DNA of 43,859 bases, taken from an uncultured Alphaproteobacteria bacterium. GTDB taxonomy: Bacteria; Pseudomonadota; Alphaproteobacteria; Rhodobacterales; Rhodobacteraceae. Numbering within the stretch: the stretch's first letter is position 1; each line of letters starts with the position of its first letter. The notes beneath the pieces are model-generated. The model was given only the letters and a program-made list of their open reading frames with translations, had not been told where the DNA came from and did no database searches. Shown here piece after piece: positions 8,778-16,947 of this stretch. The stretch spans positions 1 through 43,859 of the forward strand of contig CACBNQ010000009.1 in the NCBI GenBank assembly GCA_902540655.1. The letters are read 5' to 3'. A program made the position numbers and the translations under genes.

Positions 8778-9251
8778 ATGAGAAAGTTTGCGATGCCGAT
8801 CCTATTTTTGCTTTTTGTTTTAGGGAGTGTTTTTTACTTGGTACCGAGCCTATTTTTTGATGGCCCTGTTAGAGCTGACATTTCTCTAAAGCCAGATGAT
8901 CAAAATTTGGTAGATCTTGGCAAGTTAGTTTATAAAAATAATTGTGCTTCTTGCCACGGTGTTAATTTGGAGGGTCAAGAGCGATGGAGAGAACCAGACG
9001 CCGCCGGTTACATGCCGGCACCTCCGCATGATGAAACTGGCCATACATGGCATCACCCAGATGAGTATCTCTTCTTAATGACCAAATACGGGTTAGAGGA
9101 AATTATTGGGCAAGAATATCCTAATAATATGCCAGCATATAAAGACATTCTCTCAGATGAAGAAATATTAGCTTCTTTGTCTTTTATCAAAAGTACATGG
9201 AGCAGGGAAATTAAGTTGCAACACGATAAAATTAACGAAATGAATAAATAA
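8778..9251 (+). CDS. Membrane-anchored/exported mono-heme cytochrome c
   Basis: This 157-residue c-type cytochrome has an N-terminal hydrophobic segment (PILFLLFVLGSVFYLVPSLFF), which is either a membrane anchor or an uncleaved signal. A CASCH heme-attachment motif follows (C56, C59, H60), and a likely axial Met lies in NNMPAY. The segment HDETGHTWHHPDEYLF is rich in His and acidic residues and could bind metal. Proteins of this type, sitting beside DUF4396 and CopCD, may accept electrons during copper oxidation or serve a terminal oxidase; both are inference. It is co-transcribed with DUF4396 (one-base gap) and copC (13-base gap). Confidence 0.82.
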   Translation: MRKFAMPILFLLFVLGSVFYLVPSLFFDGPVRADISLKPDDQNLVDLGKLVYKNNCASCHGVNLEGQERWREPDAAGYMPAPPHDETGHTWHHPDEYLFLMTKYGLEEIIGQEYPNNMPAYKDILSDEEILASLSFIKSTWSREIKLQHDKINEMNK

Positions 9252-9264
9252 TTGAGGTATCACA

Positions 9265-9633
9265 ATGTTAAAAACGATTTTAAAAACATTTATATTGATA
9301 ATGCTACCAACACTGGCGCTCGGCCATTCACCTCTTAAATCGGTGGATCCAATCGATAGAGCAGTACTGACAGAAGCCCCTACGGAATATAAGATGATAT
9401 TTAAATCGCCGGCTAAATTAATAAAGTTTGAAATTTTGAAACAGGCTGAAGAAAAAGACAAAAAGCCTTCGCCCCTGAAATTAAATCATAAGCCCTCCAA
9501 GCTTTGGTACGAAAGTCACGTGGTCAAGTTACCGAAGATTAGTAACGGGTCTTACGAAGTTCGCTGGCGTGCTATGGGGGAAGATGGTCATGTTCTTAAG
9601 GGTACTTTAAGCTTCGAAGTCAAAGGTGAGTAA
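9265..9633 (+). CDS. copC: Periplasmic copper-binding protein CopC
   Basis: This 122-residue precursor has a signal peptide (about 1-20). Cleavage after LALG would leave mature HSPLKSVDPIDRAV, where the N-terminal His is the classical Cu(II) ligand of CopC. The C-terminal strand GEDGHVLKGTLSFEVK corresponds to the DGHxxxGxxxFxV signature, whose His is also a copper ligand. The size is normal for the family. No Met-rich Cu(I) loop is visible, suggesting a single Cu(II) site. It is followed six bases later by copD. A GAGG ribosome site precedes the ATG. Confidence 0.9.
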   Translation: MLKTILKTFILIMLPTLALGHSPLKSVDPIDRAVLTEAPTEYKMIFKSPAKLIKFEILKQAEEKDKKPSPLKLNHKPSKLWYESHVVKLPKISNGSYEVRWRAMGEDGHVLKGTLSFEVKGE

Positions 9634-9639
9634 AACATT

Positions 9640-10506
9640 ATGGAACTTTGGACCGTTTTAGTACCACTTGGGAAGTTTTCGGCTTACGTATTGTCTTTGT
9701 TAATGGTTGGCACCGGATTATTCATCCTTCATTTTAAATCCATGCTTTCCCCGGCAACATTTACTTATTGTCGAAAACTAATTTTCCAATCGTCTTTGGC
9801 CGGGTTGATGGTAGCCCCATTATTATTTCTTTTGGTCGCTGGAAATTTAGGGGGCGATCTGGCCAGTACCATTGATCCCCTGATGATAAGTATAGCTTTC
9901 TCATCAAAGGCCGGACAAGCGGTTCTTGTATTATTTTTTGGGTTTATATTGGTTTCTTTCTGGGGCTACTTCTTGCCAAAACAAAATTGGACTATTGTTA
10001 TTGCTGGCTTTAGCTGTATTCTAATTTCGTTTTCCGTATACGGACACTCGACAATTAATGGTTATACCTCACAGCTTCTTATCGTTTTGCATTTACTTGC
10101 TATATCTTATTGGGTGGGCTCATTTTTTCCACTACGTTATTCTACCTATGGAGATATTGAAGAGGAAAATCTGTTTCAGATAGCACATAAATTCGGCATT
10201 TATGCCGTTTATTATATCTTAGTCCTGTTAGTGGCTGGGGTTAGTCTAGGAACAATTTTGGTTGGTAGTTTGAACGGCCTTCTATATTCGACCTATGGGC
10301 AGGTTTTCTTATTAAAACTGTCGCTAGTTTCAATCTTGTTGGGAATTGGAGCAATGAATAAGTTCAAGTTAGTTCCTAATCTTCAGTCAAACGGAAAGGC
10401 TAACGCAGTTAAACTAAGAAAGTCAATTGGAAGGGAAATCATTATATTAGCTTTTATTTTAGTAATATCGAGTATAATATCTACCTCAATAGAGCCGCCC
10501 TATTAA
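9640..10506 (+). CDS. copD: Copper resistance/import membrane protein CopD
   Basis: This 288-residue polytopic membrane protein has about eight predicted helices. The signature helix, starting near a conserved His (GHSTINGYTSQ) and continuing LLIVLHLLAISYWVGSFFPL, is typical of CopD/YcnJ-family proteins. CopD is thought to move copper delivered by CopC into the cytoplasm. It is the last gene of the copper operon, directly after copC. The aminotransferase gene begins 27 bases later and could be read through, although it is not a copper function. The family call is firm. Confidence 0.88.
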   Translation: MELWTVLVPLGKFSAYVLSLLMVGTGLFILHFKSMLSPATFTYCRKLIFQSSLAGLMVAPLLFLLVAGNLGGDLASTIDPLMISIAFSSKAGQAVLVLFFGFILVSFWGYFLPKQNWTIVIAGFSCILISFSVYGHSTINGYTSQLLIVLHLLAISYWVGSFFPLRYSTYGDIEEENLFQIAHKFGIYAVYYILVLLVAGVSLGTILVGSLNGLLYSTYGQVFLLKLSLVSILLGIGAMNKFKLVPNLQSNGKANAVKLRKSIGREIIILAFILVISSIISTSIEPPY

Positions 10507-10532
10507 CAGAATAAAAAAAAGAAAGTTAGAAT

Positions 10533-11399
10533 ATGGCTTCTGGGGAAAATATCAAAACCTATTTCAACGGCACATGGCATGATGGTGATAAGTATATTCT
10601 ACGTGCTGCTGATCATGGGGCATGGTTAGGATCAAGTGTCTTTGATGGAGCTCGCTTTTTTGAAGGTGCTACACCTGACCTAATTTTACATTGTGAGAGA
10701 GTAAATAATTCAGCAAAGGCAATGATGCTTGATCCCTCTGTTACACCTGAAGAAATGGTGGAAATAATTAAAGAGGGGCTTAGCTCTTTCGATAAATCTA
10801 CATCGGTATATATAAGGCCAATGTATTGGGCGCTTGATGGGGCCGAGTCGCTTGTGTTGCCAAAAGAAAATAGTACCGCTTTTTCAATCTGTCTTGAGCA
10901 AATTCCAATGGCTTCAGCAACCGTTTCTGCAACGCTCAGCAGAACTAAATTTAGAAGACCTGTTCTAGAGGATAATGTAGTGAATGCAAAAGCGGGGTGT
11001 TTATACCCCAATAATGCAAGAATGTTAGCCGAAGCACGGTCTAAAGGATTTACAAATGCCTTAGTTGCCGATGCTGCTGGCAATGTTGCTGAGACAGCAA
11101 CAGCCAATATATTTATGGTAAAAGACGGTGAAGTATTAACACCGATCCCAAATGGCACCTTTTTGGCTGGTATCACTAGGGCAAGACATATAAAAAATTT
11201 ACGAGAATATGGAAAATCGGTTTCAGAAACTGTTCTGTCTTTCAAAGATTTTGAAGAAGCCGAGGAAGTATTTATGACAGGAAATATGACCAAGATAATG
11301 CCTGTAACTGCGTTCGAAGATAAGAACTACCAAGTCGGGTCAATAGCAAAGCTGGCAAGAGAATTATATTGGGATTGGTCACGCTCTCAGACACTTTGA
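10533..11399 (+). CDS. ilvE: Class IV PLP aminotransferase (branched-chain type)
   Basis: This 288-residue aminotransferase of fold type IV resembles branched-chain aminotransferases. The N-terminal ADHGAWLGSSVFDGARFFEG matches the substrate-loop region. The PLP lysine is K153 in VVNAKAGCLYPN, and the phosphate-binding region contains ETATANIFMVKDG. It would interconvert branched-chain (or related) amino acids and 2-oxo acids with glutamate. D-amino-acid transaminase or aminodeoxychorismate lyase are alternatives, but the overall pattern fits BCAT best. It lies 27 bases after copD and overlaps the convergent EamA gene by 13 bases. Confidence 0.82.
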   Translation: MASGENIKTYFNGTWHDGDKYILRAADHGAWLGSSVFDGARFFEGATPDLILHCERVNNSAKAMMLDPSVTPEEMVEIIKEGLSSFDKSTSVYIRPMYWALDGAESLVLPKENSTAFSICLEQIPMASATVSATLSRTKFRRPVLEDNVVNAKAGCLYPNNARMLAEARSKGFTNALVADAAGNVAETATANIFMVKDGEVLTPIPNGTFLAGITRARHIKNLREYGKSVSETVLSFKDFEEAEEVFMTGNMTKIMPVTAFEDKNYQVGSIAKLARELYWDWSRSQTL

Positions 11400-12253
11400 T
11401 TATGTGACTGTACCCTTTCTCGATACCAAGTGTATATTCCTGCTCCAACGATGATAACTGCACCAACAATCAAACTCTGACTTGGGTATTCGGTGAAAAA
11501 TATGATGCCAAGGCAAGCTGAGAAGACTAAATCAAAGTACGAAAATGGAGCAAGCAGAGATGCTTCAGATTTTCTGAGTGCTAAAATAAGGCAAAAATGA
11601 CCGAAGCCACCAAGTGTTCCCAACATGGTAAAATAAATAATATCCAATAGCTCTATTTTTTGAAAATATGGAAATAAAATTAGTGTGGAAACAATAGTTC
11701 CTACTAAACCAGTATAAAAGAAGTTTGTCCTAGGGTCCTCATCTGTACCGAGGTGACGCGTGGAAACTGCATAACCTGCGTAGCATAAAGCTGATAGAAG
11801 TGGAAAAATGCTAGCGATTAAAAAGGTATCTGTTCCTGGCTGTATAATAATTAATGCTCCGACAAATCCAACAAAAACCCCTAACCATCTCTTAAACCCA
11901 ACTATTTCGCCTAGAAAAACTACTGATAGAATAACAACCAATAATGGCGCGGTTTGAAAAATCGCCATAGTTGCAGCCAAAGATAAGTTAGCAAAACCGG
12001 CAAAAATAAAAATGGTCGCTCCAAAAAGTAGAGCTGATCTGAAAAGGTGAATTTTTAACCTCTGTGTTTTCACAATTGTTTTCAAATTTTTGTTGAATAC
12101 TAATATTGTTAGCACTGTTTGGCTGAGGTACCGCGCCCAAACCACCTCAATTATGGGATATTGAAGAGCCATTCCCTTGGCAAGGGCATTCATGCACACA
12201 AATGATAATATGGCGCACAAAAAAAGAGGTATGCCTCCAAGATTTAATTTCAA
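11387..12253 (-). CDS. EamA/DMT-superfamily transporter
   Basis: This 288-residue inner-membrane protein has about ten hydrophobic helices arranged as two EamA halves (about 1-140 and 150-280). Typical DMT features include the helix SAALLFGATIFIFAGFANLSLAATMAIF and ILSVVFLGEIVGFKRWLG, with the second-half counterpart PFSYFDLVFSACLGIIFFTE. Members export metabolites or amino acids; the substrate cannot be told. The start is TTG at 12253 with AAGGA upstream. It is 18 bases downstream of the serine hydrolase gene, presumably one transcript, and overlaps the aminotransferase gene at its 3' end. Confidence 0.85.
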   Translation of the reverse strand: MKLNLGGIPLFLCAILSFVCMNALAKGMALQYPIIEVVWARYLSQTVLTILVFNKNLKTIVKTQRLKIHLFRSALLFGATIFIFAGFANLSLAATMAIFQTAPLLVVILSVVFLGEIVGFKRWLGVFVGFVGALIIIQPGTDTFLIASIFPLLSALCYAGYAVSTRHLGTDEDPRTNFFYTGLVGTIVSTLILFPYFQKIELLDIIYFTMLGTLGGFGHFCLILALRKSEASLLAPFSYFDLVFSACLGIIFFTEYPSQSLIVGAVIIVGAGIYTWYRERVQSHNQSV

Positions 12254-12271
12254 TGATATTCCTTCTTAGGG

Positions 12272-13423
12272 TTAAACCAATTGATTGGTAATTTGACCAA
12301 AAATATCAGACATCTGCTCAATATTATTCTTCATAATAGGTTTAGGCTCTGAACTCAGGCAAACAAAAGAAAGCTCTTTATCAAAATCGATCCAAATCCA
12401 CTGGCCATGAATTCCCAGTCCAAAAAGAACGTTTCTTGAAGTGTAGGGCCTATACCATTTTGATCTATAAAGTCCTTCAGGAAAAATATCATAATGTCCA
12501 TCAAGACTGAATTTTTTATTAGAATCGGAATTTAGTATATCTTCGATCCAGTTTTCAGGAAATACTTGCTCGCCGTGACTATTTTTTCCATAGCATCGAA
12601 CCATTTCACATATACTCATTATATCGCTTGCTGACATGCATACCCCTCCAGCGGATCTTGACGTACCCATTCTGTCCAGTGTCACATAAGCATCGTCTTG
12701 CGCACCTAGAGGTCTCATAAGTTTTTCAAAAAAGTACTGTGCGTATTTTTTTCCAGTGCATTTTTCTATTATAATTCCGAGCATGTCGGTGTTTGTTGAA
12801 TGATATTCAAATTTTTCACCGTGTTTGTGGGTATTTTTTTTCAAGCTCAAAAGAAATGATTTTAAATGTGATGTATCATCTATGTCTTGTGGGTTCCAAC
12901 CGGTTGATTGCCGATAATCGAGAAAAATACCGGATGTTGCTTCATAGTCTTCTATGAAATTAGAAGAAACGCTCATGTCCAATAAATTGCGCACTGAAGC
13001 GTCTTCGAAAGCACTTCCCTTTGTCTCGGGAATAATCTGGGAGACCAAAGTCTCTCCACTTAATAACCCTTCATCTATTACGCAGCCGATAAGTAACGCG
13101 GTTAGTGACTTTGACACAGAAAAGATAATATGTGGAGTTGTGGAGGAACAATATTGAGAATGCCACATATATATGGTTTTACCTTTATGAGATATGTGAA
13201 AAGCGTCTACTGTTGTTGGACTTAAAAACTCGTCCAACAATGTTTCCTCGTTTTCTCTTATTTTTACGGTAAGCTCTTTATTTTTAAACTCACTGACTTC
13301 TTTATCTGGTCCTTTGGTCCAATTTATCGAAGCCGTAGGGATTATTTCCCTTACTTTAGAAAATGCTTCTCTATTAAATGGGGGTAGCCTCCAGTTGGCT
13401 AATGTGGGTTGAGAATCTTCCAA
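12272..13423 (-). CDS. Beta-lactamase-fold serine hydrolase (NylB-like)
   Basis: This 383-residue cytoplasmic-looking serine hydrolase belongs to the class C beta-lactamase/DD-peptidase fold. The nucleophile motif SxxK is S102-V-S-K105 in IFSVSKSLTALLIG. The second motif is Y207-H-S in EYHSTNTDMLGIIIEKCTG, and the DAYVTLDRMGTSRSAGGVCM region follows. The YHSTNTDMLG form matches 6-aminohexanoate-dimer hydrolase/EstB-like enzymes better than true beta-lactamases. No signal peptide is seen, arguing against cell-wall targets. It likely hydrolyses an amide or ester; the substrate is unknown. It pairs with the downstream EamA transporter and diverges from the thioesterase. Confidence 0.82.
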   Translation of the reverse strand: MEDSQPTLANWRLPPFNREAFSKVREIIPTASINWTKGPDKEVSEFKNKELTVKIRENEETLLDEFLSPTTVDAFHISHKGKTIYMWHSQYCSSTTPHIIFSVSKSLTALLIGCVIDEGLLSGETLVSQIIPETKGSAFEDASVRNLLDMSVSSNFIEDYEATSGIFLDYRQSTGWNPQDIDDTSHLKSFLLSLKKNTHKHGEKFEYHSTNTDMLGIIIEKCTGKKYAQYFFEKLMRPLGAQDDAYVTLDRMGTSRSAGGVCMSASDIMSICEMVRCYGKNSHGEQVFPENWIEDILNSDSNKKFSLDGHYDIFPEGLYRSKWYRPYTSRNVLFGLGIHGQWIWIDFDKELSFVCLSSEPKPIMKNNIEQMSDIFGQITNQLV

Positions 13424-13536
13424 TTTAATTCCTTTGATGATAAATAAACTCTATGATCTAATTACAGGACAATGTCTGGTACAACAAGAGATAAAATGTA
13501 ATCACTGAGCTCAAGAGAGGGAATTATTTACAAATA

Positions 13537-14421
13537 ATGATAACGGTTTACAGGAACTCAGTCCAATCTTGGGAAATAGATCAAATGGGCCATATGAATG
13601 TTCAATTCTATTTTGAAAAAGCACTTCAAGGATGTGTTGTGCTTTGGAACAAGTTAGGGATTAACGAGAAACCAGTCGAGTTGGGAAATACATATCTTTC
13701 TCTTGCCCGCGCCCACATTCGTTTTCTTAAGGAACAAAAACCAGGAGCTCCATTTTTTTTTAAACTGGGAATAGTTCAACTTGGAGATACTGAAGCAAAA
13801 CTATATTTAGAAATGGTAGAAACGATTACACAGCAACCCTGCGCTGCCTTTACCTTCCAATTTGTATGGACCAGTAAACCCCCAGAGGACGTAAAAAAGA
13901 ATTTTTCTAAAGTGTTTGAGGAATTGAGGGTAGATATTCCAAGCTATGGTCAACCAAGAGGATTATCTTTACAAAAGGAAAATGTAATGTCTCTCTCACA
14001 AGCCTCTCAGAAAGATATGATTGATTCATATGAGTCAGTAATTTTGCTAAGGCAATGCGATAATATGGATAAGATTAAGCCTTCTGCTTATATGGGTTTG
14101 GTATCAGACTCAACGCCTCACTTGTTAGCTTATACTGGCACAATAGATGAAAATGGTATGACCAATGTTGGAAGCGCTGCTTTAGAATATAAGTTTGATT
14201 TTTTTGAATATGTTCCCTTAGGTACGCACTTAAAAACGAAGTCAGGAGTTCAATCTATGTCTAATAAGACTTTTGTATGGAAGCACTGGATATTTAATGT
14301 TGTGACTGGAAAGCCAGTCGCTATTGCAAGTGCTGTTGCCGTTACTATGGATCTCAAGGCCAGAAAGTCGATTCCCATACCACCGGAAATGGCTAAGGCC
14401 TTGGCTAAACTGATATTATAA
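13537..14421 (+). CDS. Double hot-dog acyl-CoA thioesterase-like protein
   Basis: This 294-residue protein has two hot-dog halves (about 1-130 and 150-290). The first contains SWEIDQMGHMNVQFYFEKAL, with D17 and the GHMN turn characteristic of 4-hydroxybenzoyl-CoA-thioesterase-type enzymes. The second half looks degenerate but keeps the GSAALEYKFDFFEYVPLGT strand region. It probably hydrolyses acyl-CoA thioesters; the substrate is unknown. The ribosome site (GAGAGGGAA) is about 16 bases from the ATG, farther than usual. It is followed 12 bases later by the GST gene, and the three genes to 15657 appear co-transcribed. Confidence 0.75.
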   Translation: MITVYRNSVQSWEIDQMGHMNVQFYFEKALQGCVVLWNKLGINEKPVELGNTYLSLARAHIRFLKEQKPGAPFFFKLGIVQLGDTEAKLYLEMVETITQQPCAAFTFQFVWTSKPPEDVKKNFSKVFEELRVDIPSYGQPRGLSLQKENVMSLSQASQKDMIDSYESVILLRQCDNMDKIKPSAYMGLVSDSTPHLLAYTGTIDENGMTNVGSAALEYKFDFFEYVPLGTHLKTKSGVQSMSNKTFVWKHWIFNVVTGKPVAIASAVAVTMDLKARKSIPIPPEMAKALAKLIL

Positions 14422-14433
14422 GAGGTTTTAAAA

Positions 14434-15183
14434 ATGAAATTATATTACCATTCATCTAGTAGTGCTTCTTTACGCGTTCTTATTTTTTTAAGTTGCAGGG
14501 GTGTTCCTGAAAATAAAGTTAAACTAATTGAGACTGGAATAGATTTTGATACTCGTGGAATACCTGTTTGGACGATCCCCAGTGATGACGAACAATACAA
14601 TAAGTTAAAAACCAATGATTATAAAGCTCTCAACCCTGAAGGAAGAGTACCTCTACTTTTGCTTGAGGATGGCAAAAAAATGACTCAGACAGGAGCTATC
14701 ATAGATTTGATAGACGATCTTTTGGGTGAACCCTCTCCATTAATTCCAGAGGACCCCTATTTAAAAGCCGAGATGAGAAGAATTCAGTGGATTGTAGCCG
14801 CTGACACCCAACCCTATCAAAATATTCCTTTTATTATCCAAGCGATGGGTGAGTGGGGAATGAAAAAAGCACAGCCGATTAAGCATCCCCTGAGGAAGCA
14901 TTTTATCAATCGCGAGTTTTCTGCCATAGAAGAGATTTTGAAAAATGTTTCAGGAAAATTTTGTGTTGGAGATAATGTCTCTTATGCGGATTGTTTTTTA
15001 ATTCCTCAAATAAGAAATGCACTTGCATCAGATATTCCTTTGGAACAAGATTTTCCAAATCTAAATAAGGTATGGGAAAATATGCTGGCTTTGCCAAACG
15101 TACTTGATATTTTTGAAAGGGCTGGAGGCATCATTCAACCTATAGTTGTTGACGAAAAAAAACTAAAAGAATATGTGGAGTAG
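14434..15183 (+). CDS. Glutathione S-transferase, zeta-like
   Basis: This 249-residue GST has an N-terminal thioredoxin fold with YYHSSSSASLRVLIFLSCRGV (catalytic Ser region, as in zeta-class SSxSxRVR), then LNPEGRVPLLLLEDGKKMTQTGAI with the cis-Pro and Gln-Thr/Ser glutathione contacts. The C-terminal helical domain contains IVAADTQPYQNIPFI, reminiscent of maleylacetoacetate isomerase (CDIHPxxNLR). It may be an isomerase or a general conjugating enzyme. Tyrosine-catabolism partners are absent from the window, so the substrate is open. An AGAGG ribosome site precedes the ATG. It lies between the thioesterase and the cyclic-nucleotide-binding gene. Confidence 0.83.
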   Translation: MKLYYHSSSSASLRVLIFLSCRGVPENKVKLIETGIDFDTRGIPVWTIPSDDEQYNKLKTNDYKALNPEGRVPLLLLEDGKKMTQTGAIIDLIDDLLGEPSPLIPEDPYLKAEMRRIQWIVAADTQPYQNIPFIIQAMGEWGMKKAQPIKHPLRKHFINREFSAIEEILKNVSGKFCVGDNVSYADCFLIPQIRNALASDIPLEQDFPNLNKVWENMLALPNVLDIFERAGGIIQPIVVDEKKLKEYVE

Positions 15184-15189
15184 GAACAA

Positions 15190-15657
15190 ATGGAAAAAAC
15201 TGAAAAGCATGTGATATGGCAGCCAAATGAAGAGATTTACAAGGCAGGGGATAACCCAGAAGGTGCGTATCTGATTAAGTCTGGATACGTTTACATTTAT
15301 ACATCAGGTGGACTAAAACTTAATAGGCTGGGTGTAAATGAAATATTTGGTGATGCCTCGCTTGTTTTAAAAAAGCGACGTTCGGTAACTGCAATTGCCG
15401 GTGAGCATGAAGTTCATGCCTTATTTCTTCCAGCAAGATCGATAGACAGTTTTTTACAACAAAACAAAGTTATTTCTGCGTTGATAAGAAAAACACATTT
15501 GAGACTCATTGATTCAAACGCGCAAAGTGAAGAATTATCTAAGGATTTGGAAAAGCTGATGGCGATGGTAAAAAAAACTGAAACAATATCCGAAGATATC
15601 ACCAAATTAGTCGAGCAGATGAGGAAGAAAGTAAATAAGACTCTTTCAGAAGATTGA
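15190..15657 (+). CDS. Stand-alone cyclic-nucleotide-binding domain protein
   Basis: This 155-residue protein consists of one CRP-like cyclic-nucleotide-binding domain (about 8-120), with GAYLIKSGYVYIY, LNRLGVNEIFGDASLVLKKRRSVTAIA and an arginine-containing phosphate-binding turn (KKRRSVTA). A helical, probably coiled-coil, tail (about 115-155, rich in Glu and Lys) follows. No DNA-binding domain is present. It may sense cAMP or cGMP and act by protein contact. It starts six bases after the GST stop. The regulated partner may be the co-transcribed thioesterase or GST; that is inference. It is convergent with the exporter gene, with only two bases between their stops. Confidence 0.8.
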   Translation: MEKTEKHVIWQPNEEIYKAGDNPEGAYLIKSGYVYIYTSGGLKLNRLGVNEIFGDASLVLKKRRSVTAIAGEHEVHALFLPARSIDSFLQQNKVISALIRKTHLRLIDSNAQSEELSKDLEKLMAMVKKTETISEDITKLVEQMRKKVNKTLSED

Positions 15658-15659
15658 TT

Positions 15660-16754
15660 TTATTGTCCGAATAAAGGGAAAAAAAAGTATAAGGTATAGG
15701 CCATTACAAAAGCTGGTATAGCCGAATAAATTGTTGCGAGTATGGCAGCCTTAGGTGCGATAGCTATAGCAGGAAACAAAGCATCACCATCGTTTGATAT
15801 AGCATTTCCTAATAGAGCACTAAAAGGTATCATTCCATTTATAAAAAGAGTTGTGACTAATATTTGGGGTCCGCATCCAGGGATAAACCCTATAATTATG
15901 GCAAGTAAAGGAATCAGCATTCCTATCGTCTTAAACATCACGTTCAAGTCCAACGGAGTTAGATAAACGAGATAATCGTATGCTAAATAAGCAGCTAAAA
16001 CCCAGATGGCAATAAAACTTGTTTCTTCAGCTACGCGAACAAGTGGTTTGTCTCTCGGGTTAGTCATGGTTTTGATTTGTGAGTTAGACCATATAAAAAT
16101 GCTTGTCACCATTCCAATTATTGCAATAATCTGAGGGAAAATACCAAAGAGCTCTTCAAGATCATACTGAAGTATTTGGAGTATCCCCAGACCGAAACCT
16201 GGTATTATCAGACACGTAAATATGATGTCACGCTTCCTATTTTTGCCAATTATTGGAACGTCACTTTTTAGATTAACGGCCTTTTCCTGATGTGAAAAAG
16301 TAAGAAAATTATCAGCAATATATCCTGTGATAATTCCAGCGAGTAGCGTAAGAGGAAGCACTAATATTGCAATGTCCGCTCTGACCGCGATTAATAAAAA
16401 TGCGGCGTCTCCCATAGTGGCGGTTAGGGTTGCTATAACCGCTCCAAACGACACGTTGCCAGAAGTATAGGCCGCAACCACAACAACGGCACCGCCGCAC
16501 CCTGGCGTTGCACCAAGAATAGCAGCTATTGGTATTTGGAAGGCTGAAGATTCTCGAAGAATATTCCCTACATTAAAATTAAACCTATGCTCTGATAAAT
16601 AGAAGATAGATAGAGTAATGGCTACGAAAGCACTTACTTGAACATATGCGTCAGTAACCAAGGCTCTTGTAAGGTCGCCCAATTCCCCTGGCAGTGCTGT
16701 TAGAGCAAGCAGTAAAAGGGCAATGAAATATTTTTTTCTGATAGAATAAATCAA
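15660..16754 (-). CDS. Putative manganese/heavy-metal exporter (ArsP_2-like 10-TM)
   Basis: This 364-residue polytopic membrane protein contains an internal repeat. The motif ATPGCGGAVVVVAAY in the first half and IPGCGPQILVTTLF in the second carry paired PGCG signatures at helix breaks. This pattern matches the family annotated as putative manganese transporter / 10-TM heavy-metal exporter. The GDAAFLLIAVRAD and GDALFPAIAIAPKAA segments are a second repeated pair with acidic residues in the membrane. The start is TTG at 16754 with a weak ribosome site. A Fur-type box lies about 29 bp upstream, so metal-dependent (Mn or Fe) control is likely. Direction and substrate are inferred from family naming only. 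Confidence 0.75.
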   Translation of the reverse strand: MIYSIRKKYFIALLLLALTALPGELGDLTRALVTDAYVQVSAFVAITLSIFYLSEHRFNFNVGNILRESSAFQIPIAAILGATPGCGGAVVVVAAYTSGNVSFGAVIATLTATMGDAAFLLIAVRADIAILVLPLTLLAGIITGYIADNFLTFSHQEKAVNLKSDVPIIGKNRKRDIIFTCLIIPGFGLGILQILQYDLEELFGIFPQIIAIIGMVTSIFIWSNSQIKTMTNPRDKPLVRVAEETSFIAIWVLAAYLAYDYLVYLTPLDLNVMFKTIGMLIPLLAIIIGFIPGCGPQILVTTLFINGMIPFSALLGNAISNDGDALFPAIAIAPKAAILATIYSAIPAFVMAYTLYFFFPLFGQ

Positions 16755-16782
16755 CTTAAAACTTTCTATAAAATGTTTACTT

Positions 16783-16801
16783 GATAATGATTATCATTTG
16801 C
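16783..16801. promoter_or_regulatory. Fur/Mur-type box
   Basis: GATAATGATTATCATTTGC matches the classical 19-bp Fur consensus GATAATGATAATCATTATC at 16 of 19 positions. Its core, AATGAT-T-ATCATT, is a perfect palindrome. It lies about 29 bp upstream of the minus-strand exporter start, where it would cover the promoter, and about 146 bp upstream of the plus-strand DUF4856 gene. In alphaproteobacteria Fur homologues often respond to manganese (Mur), which fits the exporter annotation. Confidence 0.8.
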
Positions 16802-16899
16802 AAGAAAAAAATATTTCTAAGACTAGATAATTCCAATTTTTTTAATCATTACTTTTTTAGTCAGAATAGTTGTTGACAAAGCCGAGCAAATTAGTCATC

Positions 16900-16930
16900 T
16901 TTAATCCCGACTGGGATACTCGGAATTAAA
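16900..16930. promoter_or_regulatory. 31-nt palindrome ahead of the DUF4856 gene
   Basis: The arms TTTAATCCCGA (16900-16910) and TCGGAATTAAA (16920-16930) pair over 11 positions with one mismatch. A second small dyad, ATCCC/GGGAT, is nested at 16904-16917. A TTGACA (16873-16878) lies just upstream, so the element could be an operator straddling a promoter or a hairpin in the 5' leader. The start codon is 17 bp downstream. The trans-acting factor is unknown. Confidence 0.5.
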
Positions 16931-16947
16931 ATTGAGGGATTTATATA

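Noticed and set aside
10613-11293. 226-aa antisense frame opposite the aminotransferase gene
   Set aside because: The plus-strand frame carries clear class IV aminotransferase motifs, including the PLP lysine. The antisense frame is a Ser/Ala/Leu-rich shadow.
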